A stretch of 64,000 nucleotides of DNA from Methanospirillum hungatei (lineage in GTDB: Archaea > Halobacteriota > Methanomicrobia > Methanomicrobiales > Methanospirillaceae), in assembly GCF_019263745.1 (NCBI RefSeq), contig NZ_CP077107.1, positions 1,240,001 to 1,304,000 on the forward strand, given 5' to 3'. Positions 7,988-15,892 of the stretch are shown piece by piece. Below the pieces are notes generated by a model. The model was not told where the DNA came from, made no database searches, and was given only the letters and a program-made list of their open reading frames with translations. Positions within the stretch are counted from its first letter, which is position 1, and the number at the start of each line of letters is the position of its first letter. Both the position numbers and the translations under genes were made by a program.

Positions 7988-8092
7988 ATGGCAGATTTAC
8001 CAATTGCAGCAGTAATCAGGATCGCAAAAGCAAATGGAGCCGGGTGGAAGACACTCAAGGCCGAAGACATTGAAATGGCTGATAAGAACTAA
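7988..8092 (+). pseudogene. Archaeal histone gene with an internal in-frame deletion
   Basis: The ORF encodes 34 residues that join the first 18 residues of an archaeal histone, 'MADLPIAAVIRIAKANGA', directly to the last residues, 'KTLKAEDIEMADKN'. A normal archaeal histone is about 66-69 residues, so some 33 residues (most of the long central helix and loop 1) are gone, while the frame is kept. The product could not form a histone fold. The preceding sequence is AT-rich, with only a weak GAG before the ATG. A second histone fragment, which retains the part lost here, lies at 14736-14852. Confidence 0.82.
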
Positions 8093-8150
8093 TTTTTTTC
8101 TTAGAAGATTTCTTACCCTTTTTTTTAGATCCCAGTAATACACTACCCAT
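8093..8150 (-). pseudogene. Remnant of the 3' end of a TPR gene
   Basis: Immediately after the broken histone, the minus strand reads 'VYYWDLKK' followed by a lysine-rich tail, with one frameshift. This matches the end of the TPR gene at 14849-15675 ('VYYRDLSKQG' then a KKK-rich tail), in the same convergent arrangement with a histone fragment. Only the last 15-20 codons remain. Confidence 0.6.
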
Positions 8151-8227
8151 TCAAATCTTCCATGGACTTAACCGGGAGGGGGAGTGATGGGAAGGCATAC
8201 TGACGCAGAGGAGTCGGATTTAAGGGA

Positions 8228-8665
8228 TTATTTCCCTGCTTCAATAATTTTCCGATAGTCTTCTTCAGGAATTTCCCGCATCGCCTGCCTGAAGTGACCA
8301 GACCACATAGTCTTATTAGTTACAAATCCAAGTTCCGGAATGAGAGGTTTGAGTTCTACTGGCTCTTTGAATATCTTAACTGGTTTTAGCCTGAACCGGT
8401 ATGGAAATACTTCATCCCCCATTTGAGGAGGAGCGGTAAAGAGGAGTCTCACATCCTCATAAATTTCAGTCACCTTAAATTCTCCCATGATTGCCGATGG
8501 GAGTACATCTTTTCCACGGACTTCTGATCGAGTATACATGAGGATGGTATCCCCGACTTTCACCCGGGTGTGCAGGGATTTACTCCGTTTTGGAACTCCC
8601 CAGATATTGTGCGTCTTTACGACCTCCCAATTCTCCCGGTTCCCGGAGGCGATCCAGATTGCCAT
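8228..8665 (-). CDS. EVE domain protein (PUA-like fold)
   Basis: A 145-residue single-domain protein. The opening 'MAIWIASGNRENWEVVKTHNIWGVP', 'RVKVGDTILMYTRS' and the C-terminal 'KTMWSGHFRQAMREIPEEDY' are typical of EVE/UPF0310 proteins. The EVE pocket is aromatic and is thought to bind modified bases (established for relatives; the ligand is not known here). EVE genes are often found beside restriction-modification and other defence genes, and this one is divergent from the HsdM-SIR2 pair with 128 bp between starts, so the two could share a regulatory region. A role in recognising modified DNA or RNA is an inference. Confidence 0.85.
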   Translation of the reverse strand: MAIWIASGNRENWEVVKTHNIWGVPKRSKSLHTRVKVGDTILMYTRSEVRGKDVLPSAIMGEFKVTEIYEDVRLLFTAPPQMGDEVFPYRFRLKPVKIFKEPVELKPLIPELGFVTNKTMWSGHFRQAMREIPEEDYRKIIEAGK

Positions 8666-8793
8666 GATATCAGATCAGAGCAATGCGGATTATTTCTTTT
8701 GTTCTGTATCTGAATTTCTTACCTCAATTACCATATTAGAAGAAAACCCAATTAGCAATTAATTAGTGGTATCTTTTACAGATACTATATCGG

Positions 8794-10425
8794 ATGTCCC
8801 AAGCCTCATTTTCGAATAATTCCACTCTCGATGAAACCACGTTAGGAAACTGGCTCTGGGATGCAGCATGTAAAATTCGCGGAGAGATAGATGCAGCTAA
8901 ATACCGTGATTATATTCTTCCGCTTATCTTTCTTAAACGCCTCTCCGATGTTTTTGAAGACGAACTAACCCGCCTCATCTACGAGTATGGAGAGAGTGAG
9001 ATCGTTGAAGCGCTCATTCTGGAAGATCATAATCTTGTCAGGTTTTATCTTCCTGTTGATGCTCGCTGGGAAACAATCACAAAAAAGAAGAAAGATGTCG
9101 GCCAGTATCTTACCGATATCGTTCGAAAATTAGCTCGTGAGAATCCGAAACTGAGTGGTGCAATTGATATTGTAGATTTCAATGCAACCACATCAGGGGA
9201 ACGGATCATCAGCGACGATAGTCTTATCGTTCTGGTAGGGGTTCTCTCAAAATACCGGCTTGGGATCAATGATGTACAGGCTGACATCATCGGACGGGCA
9301 TATGAGTATCTGCTTCGTAAATTTGCCGAAGGTTCTGGTTCATCGGCAGGTGAGTTCTTTACTCCGCCTGAAGTTGCCCGCCTGATGGGATGTATTCTTG
9401 ACCCAGAACCGGGTGAGACCGTATATGATCCCTGCTGCGGGTCGGGTGGTCTGCTTATCAAGTGTGCTCTTCGGTTCCGTGATAAGTATTCAGAGCAATC
9501 GTCAACTGCCCCTCTCAAATATTACGGACAGGAGTGGCTCGCTCTTACATCTGCAATGGCAAAGATGAATGTCTTCCTCCATAATATGGAGGCAGAGATT
9601 GCCATCGGTGATTCGATGAATAATCCGAAGTTTCTCTCCAGGAAAGGGAAACTTCAGCATTTTGATATGGTCACGTCAAACCCGATGTGGAATCAGAAGT
9701 TTGATCAGAGAGTCTATGAGAATGATGAATTCTCCCGGTATTTCTCGGGTTATCCGAACAATTCTTCAGCAGACTGGGGATGGGTTCAGCATATGGCGGC
9801 TTATCTCACTGATTCGGGGAGAATGGCAGTGGTTCTTGATACCGGTGCGGTTTCACGGGGAAGTGGGAGCGGGGGCTCAAACCGGGAACGGGATATCAGA
9901 AAAGCATATGTCGAGCAGGATTTGATTGAATCAGTTATTCTTCTCCCTGAAAATCTCTTCTTCAATACAACTGCACCAGGAATCATCCTGATTGTGAATA
10001 AACAGAAGAGACACCCCCGTGAGATTCTTCTGATCAACGGGTCCGGTCAGTTTGAGAAGGGAAGACCGAAAAATTTCCTCACCGCTGATGCAATCAAAAC
10101 GATGGGGGAGATATATCTACAGTGGAAAGCAGTCGATGAGATATCCATCATCATTACCACTTCAGAAGCAGCGAAGAGTGATTATAACCTCTCTCCTTCC
10201 CGTTATATTGCAAAAGCAGCCGTAGATGATACGATTCCCTTGGAGGATGCCGTATTCTTATTGAAAGAGGCAGAAGAAGAACGGGCTCTTGCAGATCAGA
10301 GGTTATGGGAGGTTTTGGCAGAACTTGGATTAGGGGATGAACCGGTCTCCCCTCTCCTCAGTTCATCACCTCCGATGGCAGTTGCCGAGAAAAAGCAGCC
10401 GTATGGAAAAGGGAAAAAATCATAA
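8794..10425 (+). CDS. Type I restriction-modification DNA methyltransferase subunit (HsdM)
   Basis: A 543-residue adenine-N6 methyltransferase. Residues 10-150 are the HsdM N-terminal helical domain ('LWDAACKIRGEIDAAKYRDY', 'ILPLIFLKRLSDVFEDE'). Residues 180-480 are the N6-MTase fold: 'GEFFTPPEVARLM', motif I 'DPCCGSGG' at 212-219, and motif IV 'SNPMW' at 295-299. Motif IV deviates from the usual NPPF/Y by having Met and Trp, a variant form. The C-terminal 40 residues are helical and then low-complexity. In normal type I systems HsdM works with HsdS and HsdR; neither gene is present in this window. Instead a SIR2-like gene follows after 27 nt on the same strand, making an unusual pair. Start ATG 8794 follows an AT-rich leader with no strong Shine-Dalgarno. 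Confidence 0.9.
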   Translation: MSQASFSNNSTLDETTLGNWLWDAACKIRGEIDAAKYRDYILPLIFLKRLSDVFEDELTRLIYEYGESEIVEALILEDHNLVRFYLPVDARWETITKKKKDVGQYLTDIVRKLARENPKLSGAIDIVDFNATTSGERIISDDSLIVLVGVLSKYRLGINDVQADIIGRAYEYLLRKFAEGSGSSAGEFFTPPEVARLMGCILDPEPGETVYDPCCGSGGLLIKCALRFRDKYSEQSSTAPLKYYGQEWLALTSAMAKMNVFLHNMEAEIAIGDSMNNPKFLSRKGKLQHFDMVTSNPMWNQKFDQRVYENDEFSRYFSGYPNNSSADWGWVQHMAAYLTDSGRMAVVLDTGAVSRGSGSGGSNRERDIRKAYVEQDLIESVILLPENLFFNTTAPGIILIVNKQKRHPREILLINGSGQFEKGRPKNFLTADAIKTMGEIYLQWKAVDEISIIITTSEAAKSDYNLSPSRYIAKAAVDDTIPLEDAVFLLKEAEEERALADQRLWEVLAELGLGDEPVSPLLSSSPPMAVAEKKQPYGKGKKS

Positions 10426-10452
10426 TTCCTATTTATTACAAAGAGAGAAAGT

Positions 10453-12252
10453 ATGCCTGAATCCCCAATTGCACAAAGTAATTCACTTGTAAAACTTGCT
10501 TTCTCAATATACTCATCCCCTGGAGCATATGCTCTGCTTCTTGGCTCTGGTGTATCAAGAAGTGCTGAAATTCTGACGGGTTGGGAGGTAATGCTGGACC
10601 TGATTCAAAGAGTGGGAAAAATCAATGGAGAAAAAAAACTTGATAATCCGGTCCAATGGTATCAGGAGAAATTCGGAAAAGAGCCATCGTACGATACTCT
10701 ACTGGATGAACTAACCTCTTCCCAAGCAGGGCGAAGGGATCTATTGGCTAATTATTTTGAACCACGGGAGGCTGATATAGATGAAGGAAGAAAAATACCG
10801 CAGGCAGCTCATCGGGCAATTGCCTCATTAGTCAAAACGGGATATATTAAGATAATAATCACCACAAATTTTGATCGGCTTATTGAGACTGCTGTCTATG
10901 ATATCGGATTTCATCCGTATGTGATATTTCATGAAAGTGGGATACGCAGTTGCCCCCCTCCTGCACACATTCAGCATTCTTGTATCATCTTCAAAATTCA
11001 TGGGGATTATTTGGATACTCAACTCCGAAATACTCCTGAAGAATTAGCAAGGTATCCAGATTTGATAAATCAATATCTGGATCGAATTTTTGATGAATTT
11101 GGTTTAATTACCTGTGGATGGTCTGGAGAATATGATTGTGCGATAATCGAACGGTTGAAAGCAAGAAGGAGTGATTCGCCATATCCAATTTATGTTTCCT
11201 CTCGAGGTAAAAAGAAACCAGCGATTCAGGAGTTACTCAAAATACCAAATACCATACCAGTAGAGATTTCAGATGCAGATGATTTTTTTGAAAAATTGTC
11301 CGAAAATGTTACTTTCCTAATGGAACATAACAAAGAGCCGCTGACTGATGAATTGTTGGTAATCCGAGTAAGAAAATATCTCAGTGACACAAAAAATCAA
11401 ATAAAATTGTGGGAATTATTGAACACAGAAGTAAAATCTGTTCAGGAGAAAAACAATAACGAAATATTAAGGGCAATATCAAAGACTTCATTTACCGTCA
11501 AAGATTTGATGGCTCATTTCGAAACTAATATCAAAAATCTTGAAATTATTTGTATGAATGTTGCCTTTTTTGGAGATCAAAGTTACTCACCGTTTTTTAG
11601 ATCCATTATTGAACAATTAATGACTGTTCAGGAGAAAGGATGGTATAACAAGTTAGTTTCCTTACAATATTATCCAGCACTATTAATTGCTTATATTTCA
11701 GGAATCATTCTGCTTAAAGATGATAAATTTTCACAGTTATCAGAATTATTACTTAACCCAATTTGTTATGATTATAATGAACGAAAACCATCAATTTCGA
11801 TTATTAATACCCGAACAGTTTTTAGAGATAGTGCCGAAAAACAGATAGATTATCCAAATGCAGAAAATTTGTATGCTCCAGTCAGCGAATATCTTTATCA
11901 TCGATTAAAAGATCCTTTATCCACATTTTTTTCAAATGAAAATCACTATTCAGAGACTTTTGATTTGTTTGAATACTTATTATCATTGATCTATATTGAT
12001 CAGATCTACCCTGATCTATCCAAGGGTCGAATCTGGTCACCAATTGGCAGATATAATTGGAAACGTGAGTCATACTATAATGAAAAAACCCCTTTCTTTG
12101 AACAAAAGGTTGAACAGTGGTTGCATCAAGGAGAAAATCTCTCTCTTTTTAAAGAAGGGTTTTTCCAAGCGTCTCCAGAAAGATTGAACCAATGCCATCA
12201 AGGTTTATTACTATTATTAAAATCATCAAAAGAACAGTGGATTCGAATTTAG
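10453..12252 (+). CDS. SIR2-like domain protein, putative NADase effector
   Basis: A 599-residue protein. Residues about 20-290 form a SIR2-like fold: 'YALLLGSGVSRSA' (26-38, NAD phosphate loop), 'TTNFDRLIET' (137-146, with N139 and D141) and 'KIHGD' (181-185, with H183 as the expected catalytic His). This is the pattern of defence SIR2 proteins that cleave NAD+ on phage infection; NADase activity here is inferred from family knowledge. Residues about 290-599 are a long helical region of unknown fold, probably the sensor or oligomerisation part. The gene lies 27 nt after hsdM with a Shine-Dalgarno-like AGAGAGAA before the ATG, so the two are likely co-transcribed. It is clearly AT-richer than the neighbouring core genes. 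It ends with TAG. Confidence 0.85.
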   Translation: MPESPIAQSNSLVKLAFSIYSSPGAYALLLGSGVSRSAEILTGWEVMLDLIQRVGKINGEKKLDNPVQWYQEKFGKEPSYDTLLDELTSSQAGRRDLLANYFEPREADIDEGRKIPQAAHRAIASLVKTGYIKIIITTNFDRLIETAVYDIGFHPYVIFHESGIRSCPPPAHIQHSCIIFKIHGDYLDTQLRNTPEELARYPDLINQYLDRIFDEFGLITCGWSGEYDCAIIERLKARRSDSPYPIYVSSRGKKKPAIQELLKIPNTIPVEISDADDFFEKLSENVTFLMEHNKEPLTDELLVIRVRKYLSDTKNQIKLWELLNTEVKSVQEKNNNEILRAISKTSFTVKDLMAHFETNIKNLEIICMNVAFFGDQSYSPFFRSIIEQLMTVQEKGWYNKLVSLQYYPALLIAYISGIILLKDDKFSQLSELLLNPICYDYNERKPSISIINTRTVFRDSAEKQIDYPNAENLYAPVSEYLYHRLKDPLSTFFSNENHYSETFDLFEYLLSLIYIDQIYPDLSKGRIWSPIGRYNWKRESYYNEKTPFFEQKVEQWLHQGENLSLFKEGFFQASPERLNQCHQGLLLLLKSSKEQWIRI

Positions 12253-12297
12253 GGAGAGTATTTGAGTGATATTTTTTTTCATTTTTCAATTATTTCA

Positions 12298-12318
12298 GTA
12301 CCCTTTAAAAAGGGACTA
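12298..12318 (+). terminator. Palindrome between convergent genes, possible terminator
   Basis: CCCTTT-AA-AAAGGG, flanked by AGT/ACT, forms a compact hairpin 46 nt after the SIR2 stop, in the gap before the convergent pentapeptide gene. It could end transcripts from either side. Confidence 0.4.
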
Positions 12319-12453
12319 AAAATGGTTATAATGATTACCATTCGCATTGGACTTAGAATTATTAAATATTAATAAAAGAATCAGGTTTTTTATTGAATCG
12401 GATATAAAGGTTTTTGTTACTGAAATCATTTTAAAAGTAGAACATGAGGATTC

Positions 12454-14393
12454 TCAAGATCTCATATATTTTCTTGCGAATATTGTGATAAAAGAAGCTA
12501 TGAAAAAAGTTCCAACAATAGCTTCAAAACTGGCTAGATATTTCCCTAAACCTGGGTTAATTATCATTCCTCCATATCCTGGAGTTATTGCATTAGTAAG
12601 GCTGAAATAAACAAAATCACTTAGGTCTGTTGCGTTAAAGACTGGGTGCTGAGTCATGTCTAATACAAGATATAGAATAGTAAATAATGCAACAAATAAT
12701 AGCCAGTAGATGAATGTTAACCCCGGTCTAGTACCATAAAAGAAAAATTTTTGGAGTGGTAATTCGATGATTCGGAAATACCAGGGTTTTTGTTTCCGCC
12801 TAGCTATCATTTCTTTAAAGTAAAATTCATCAGCTTCATGATTATTACCCAAGTTTTCATAGTGGTTCTTAATATTTCTAAAAAAGTTTTCTTCCGAGAT
12901 ATAATTTTCAAAGCTAATATTATTTATACCATAAATTTCTCCAGAAACCTCTAAGTTATTCAAATTGATAATCCCGCCAATTCTCATGGGTTCAATAATT
13001 AGGTTTCCAGACACTTTTGTAGATATCATTTCAAGATGGGAGATGTCGCTTGAAGTTGAAAGATCTAAATGTAAATCATGTTCAAAGATTGAATTATTTA
13101 TTAGTAATTTTGCTTTTTTACCTATTAATTGCGGATTTATAATCGATGAATGTCGATAGTTTGTCCTAGATAAATCGAAATCATTCATAATTTTTGCATT
13201 ATGAAGGATATCAGCATTACTTGAAAATGTCACTCCAGAAAAATACGTTTCTCCTGAAAAAATCGTTCCTGAAAATATAATTTCTGAAAAAGTCATATTA
13301 GTATCATGAAAAATATCAAAGATTGCTTCTGAAAAATTGGTAATATTCGAGAATTCAGCATTAGTAAAATTGGTACTCGAATAAAATATCGCTTTTGAGA
13401 AATCTGAACTATCTTTGAATATTGTCCTACTAAAGTCAGTTATTCCGGAGAATATTGCCTTTGAAAAGTCAACTCCCATGGGAAATATAATATCTGAAAA
13501 AAAGGTCCAACCAGAGAGATTGACTCCGTTAAAAAATACATAATCAGAAAATGTAGCTTTTAATCGATTTTCTTTATCTTGAGTGTTCTGTTCTGAAAAA
13601 TAGATATCACCTGAAAAAAAAGAGTTGGAAAATATTATCATACCCGAAAAAACTGTTGATATAAAATTAGTGTGCCCTGAGAACGTAACACCACCAAAAG
13701 ATGCCCCATTAGGAAAAGTAGCCTTTGAAAAATTTATTTTCCCGAAAAAAACATCATTAAATAATGTACAATAGGGAAAATTTACCTCATTAAAATTTGT
13801 CTCTCCAGAAAATTCTGCACCCCTAAAATTTGGTCCCTCAGAAAAAGTTACTCCAAAAAAATCGGTAATACCAGGGAAAGTAGATTCAGAAAAGTTAACT
13901 TTACTTAAAAAATCAGACTTTGAAAAAGAAGAGTTTTCAGATTTTGCGAAAGATGCCCTTGAAAAATTCGTATCACCAATAAAGGTAACCCCTTCAAAAA
14001 GGGCTGCTCCAAAAAAAATTACATTCGAAAAATCGGGAGAACCGAGTTTTGCGCCTGAAAAATCTACCCAATTATAAAACACTGAATTCGAAAAGTCGGT
14101 TAAACCAATAAAGGAATTTGAAAAATCCACTCCTCCTAAAAACTTCGTATTTTTAAAATTAGGAGGTTTTTAAAAATACCATTATAATTGAGATTTCCAA
14201 ATATTCCCCCCTCAAAATTAAAGTCATCTTTTTTGATTTCCTTTTGAAAAAATTCTTGTTTTAAATTATCAAGTGTCTTCCACTCCTTACTACCTCGATA
14301 CTCTGGAAAATTAATGTGTAATATACAATAGTCCGAACCAGGGTAATTTATTTCAGAACACTCTTTATGATTTCCATATCTATATTGGCACAT
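12454..14393 (-). pseudogene. Pentapeptide-repeat protein with C-terminal ion-channel domain, split by a frameshift
   Basis: Two frames make one gene. The first (start 14393) encodes a Cys/His N-terminus 'MCQYRYGNHKECSEINYPG', 'SDYCILHINFPEYRGSKEW' and 'FNFEGG', the standard head of archaeal pentapeptide-repeat channels, and stops at 14136. The second (12454 to about 14155) carries more than 40 pentapeptides of the F-x-x-x/A-x-F type ('VDFSNSFIGLTDFSNS'), then about 12600-12850 a pair of membrane helices around 'TPGYGG', a K+-channel-like selectivity filter. One missing base in the run TTTTTAAAAA (about 14170) explains the break: adding an A gives 'NGIFKKPPNFKNTKFLGG'. Either the gene is dead, or the run is a sequencing error, or two polypeptides are made. 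It would act in the cytoplasmic membrane. It is AT-rich and convergent with the SIR2 gene. Confidence 0.78.
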
Positions 14394-14636
14394 ACTAAGA
14401 ACTCAAACTTAGACATTAATGAAATTGTAGCTTCTTTATTCAAAAATCTACGAAATATGATATTTCAGATTGTATGGGGACTATCCTATAGAAGGCTCAA
14501 AGACGCAAGGATCCAAATATTATATGTTAATTAGTAGGGGTTGTCATCACCGGTGTAGAATCCCCCATTCTGCCGGAATAATATTCCCCAGATCACTTAA
14601 ATGTATCTCCGGTGACTGCAATCTCGCTATCAGAGG
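14394..14636. other. Non-coding stretch with likely IS21-type flank
   Basis: No gene. The part nearest 14636 follows the stop codon of the IstB remnant and may be the outer end of the lost insertion sequence. I could not identify terminal repeats. Confidence 0.35.
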
Positions 14637-14750
14637 TTAATCATCAGATTTGAGGTGTAGTTTATGCTTTTTTCTGTCTTTCATCCGGTAACTCTCCCCT
14701 CTGATATTCATCGTAGTACAGTGGTGTAGGATCCTGTCAAGAAGGCCGAA
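14637..14750 (-). mobile_element. istB: Remnant of an IS21-family istB gene (C-terminus only)
   Basis: The minus strand reads 'GLLDRILHHCTTMNIRGESY' and then a basic tail ending at TAA (14637-14639). LLDRLLHH and N-I-x-GESYR are the hallmark C-terminus of IstB/IS21 helper ATPases. About 36 codons remain; the Walker motifs and IstA are absent. The remnant abuts and overlaps by about 10-15 bp the truncated histone gene at 14736, which suggests the insertion sequence cut the histone gene and was then mostly lost. Confidence 0.75.
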
Positions 14751-14852
14751 GAATACATCGCAAAACTGACAAAGGAAGCAGATAAACTCGCAACCCATGC
14801 AGGACGGAAGACGCTCAAAACTGAAGACATTGAGATGGCTGCCAAGAACTAA
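14736..14852 (+). pseudogene. Archaeal histone gene, C-terminal half only
   Basis: The frame 'VKKAEEYIAKLTKEADKLAT', then 'HAGRKTLKTEDIEMAAKN' and TAA (14850-14852), is the second half of an archaeal histone: end of the central helix, loop 2 and last helix. A TAG (14727-14729) lies just upstream in frame and no start codon is available, so it is a truncated gene. Its end is about 85% identical in DNA to the other histone fragment at 7988-8092, and like it faces a TPR gene. The truncation point coincides with the IstB remnant. Confidence 0.82.
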
Positions 14853-15675
14853 GTATTTTTCTTCTTGGGAGCTTTTTTCTTATTCATCATCTCAAACCCC
14901 TGTTTTGAAAGATCCCGGTAATACACACTGTCCAGGTTTGTGGGATCAAGGGCAAGAGATCGGTCAAAGGCATCAATGGCATCCTCAAACTTTCCGAGTT
15001 CAAACGAAGCCATGCCAATCCGGTGCCAGACCTGATAGTAATCAGGATCAATCCCGGTTGCCTCTCTCCATGCTGCGATTGCCTCTTCCCGTTTGTTAAA
15101 ATAAAGCAATTCGCACCCCTTTTTGTAATAAGCCTCCGTAGAAAAGGGGTCTAACTGGATCACCTGATTAAATGCATCAAGTGCCTTTTCATGCTCATGA
15201 AGAGATGAGAGACCAACCCCCAGAGTGTACCATGCTATCACTTTTTGAGGATCTTTCCTGGTTACTTTTTCAGCGATCTCTACTGCTTCTGTAATCCTGC
15301 CAAATATCAGCAGAACAATGGCCTTATGGATCCAGGCATCCGCTATTTTGGGATTGATAGAGATAGCCTGTTCAAAGGAGGAAAGTGCCTCTTCATCCCG
15401 GTTGAGGTTCCGTAAAGAAATTCCTTGCATATCCAGGTCGCTGTATTCCGGGGATCCATCACGATGGAAACCTCATATGCTGCCAGGGCTTCCTGATATT
15501 TACAGAGAGAATCCAGGGCCATTCCTTTATTTGCCTAGGCTTCTGCATTCTGCGGATTTAAGCGAATAGCCTGATCAGCAGCTTCAATAGCCTCTTCAAA
15601 CTCTCCCATCCGGTAGTACTGAAACCCTTTATGCGTCAAGTCGATATCTGATAGTGGCTCTGAAGATTTTTTCAT
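14849..15675 (-). pseudogene. TPR-repeat protein gene with an in-frame TAG and a frameshift
   Basis: The natural start is ATG 15675 ('MKKSSEPLSDIDLTHKG'). One TPR-rich frame runs through TAG at 15535-15537, where a Trp is expected ('NPQNAEA-stop-ANKGMAL'), then loses one base near 15435 (restoring an A gives 'WICKGISLRNLNRDEEA'), and continues to 14849. The last 193 codons (15430 down) are open and contain about five TPR motifs, e.g. 'AWYTLGVGLSSLHEHEKALD' and 'AYYKKGCELLYFNKREEAIA', with a Lys-rich C-terminus. A shorter product from an internal ATG at 15430 is possible but lacks a clear ribosome-binding site. The gene is convergent with, and overlaps by 4 nt, the broken histone gene. A remnant of a related TPR gene lies at 8093-8150. 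Confidence 0.75.
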
Positions 15676-15892
15676 CGACGGGTATTCCGTATCATATATT
15701 CAGGCTTCCCGGTTCATAACACCATTCCTTACGATTTACTGGAAAATGGTTTGGTCAAATCCCCCGGCATATCATACCCGATGCATGGATTAAAACAATA
15801 TAATTGAGAGATTGCGAGGATTTGTATAAAAAATTATCGGAAATTCAGTCTTTATGGTTTTTATTAAATTGTTACTCAACCGGTGATCGAGA

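Noticed and set aside
7811-8092. A 93-residue plus-strand protein ending in the histone-like tail
   Set aside because: Its first 59 codons lie antisense to the N-terminus and ribosome-binding site of the ATP-binding gene and have no family character. Only the part from 7988 is histone-derived.
12347-12610. Plus-strand 87-residue ORF
   Set aside because: It overlaps the membrane-helix end of the pentapeptide channel on the other strand, which is clearly conserved.
14136-14185. Programmed -1 frameshift in the pentapeptide-channel gene
   Set aside because: TTTTTAAAAAC looks slippery, but in the reading phase used the codons after slippage would be TAA or mismatched, and no downstream pseudoknot is evident. 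A one-base loss is more likely.
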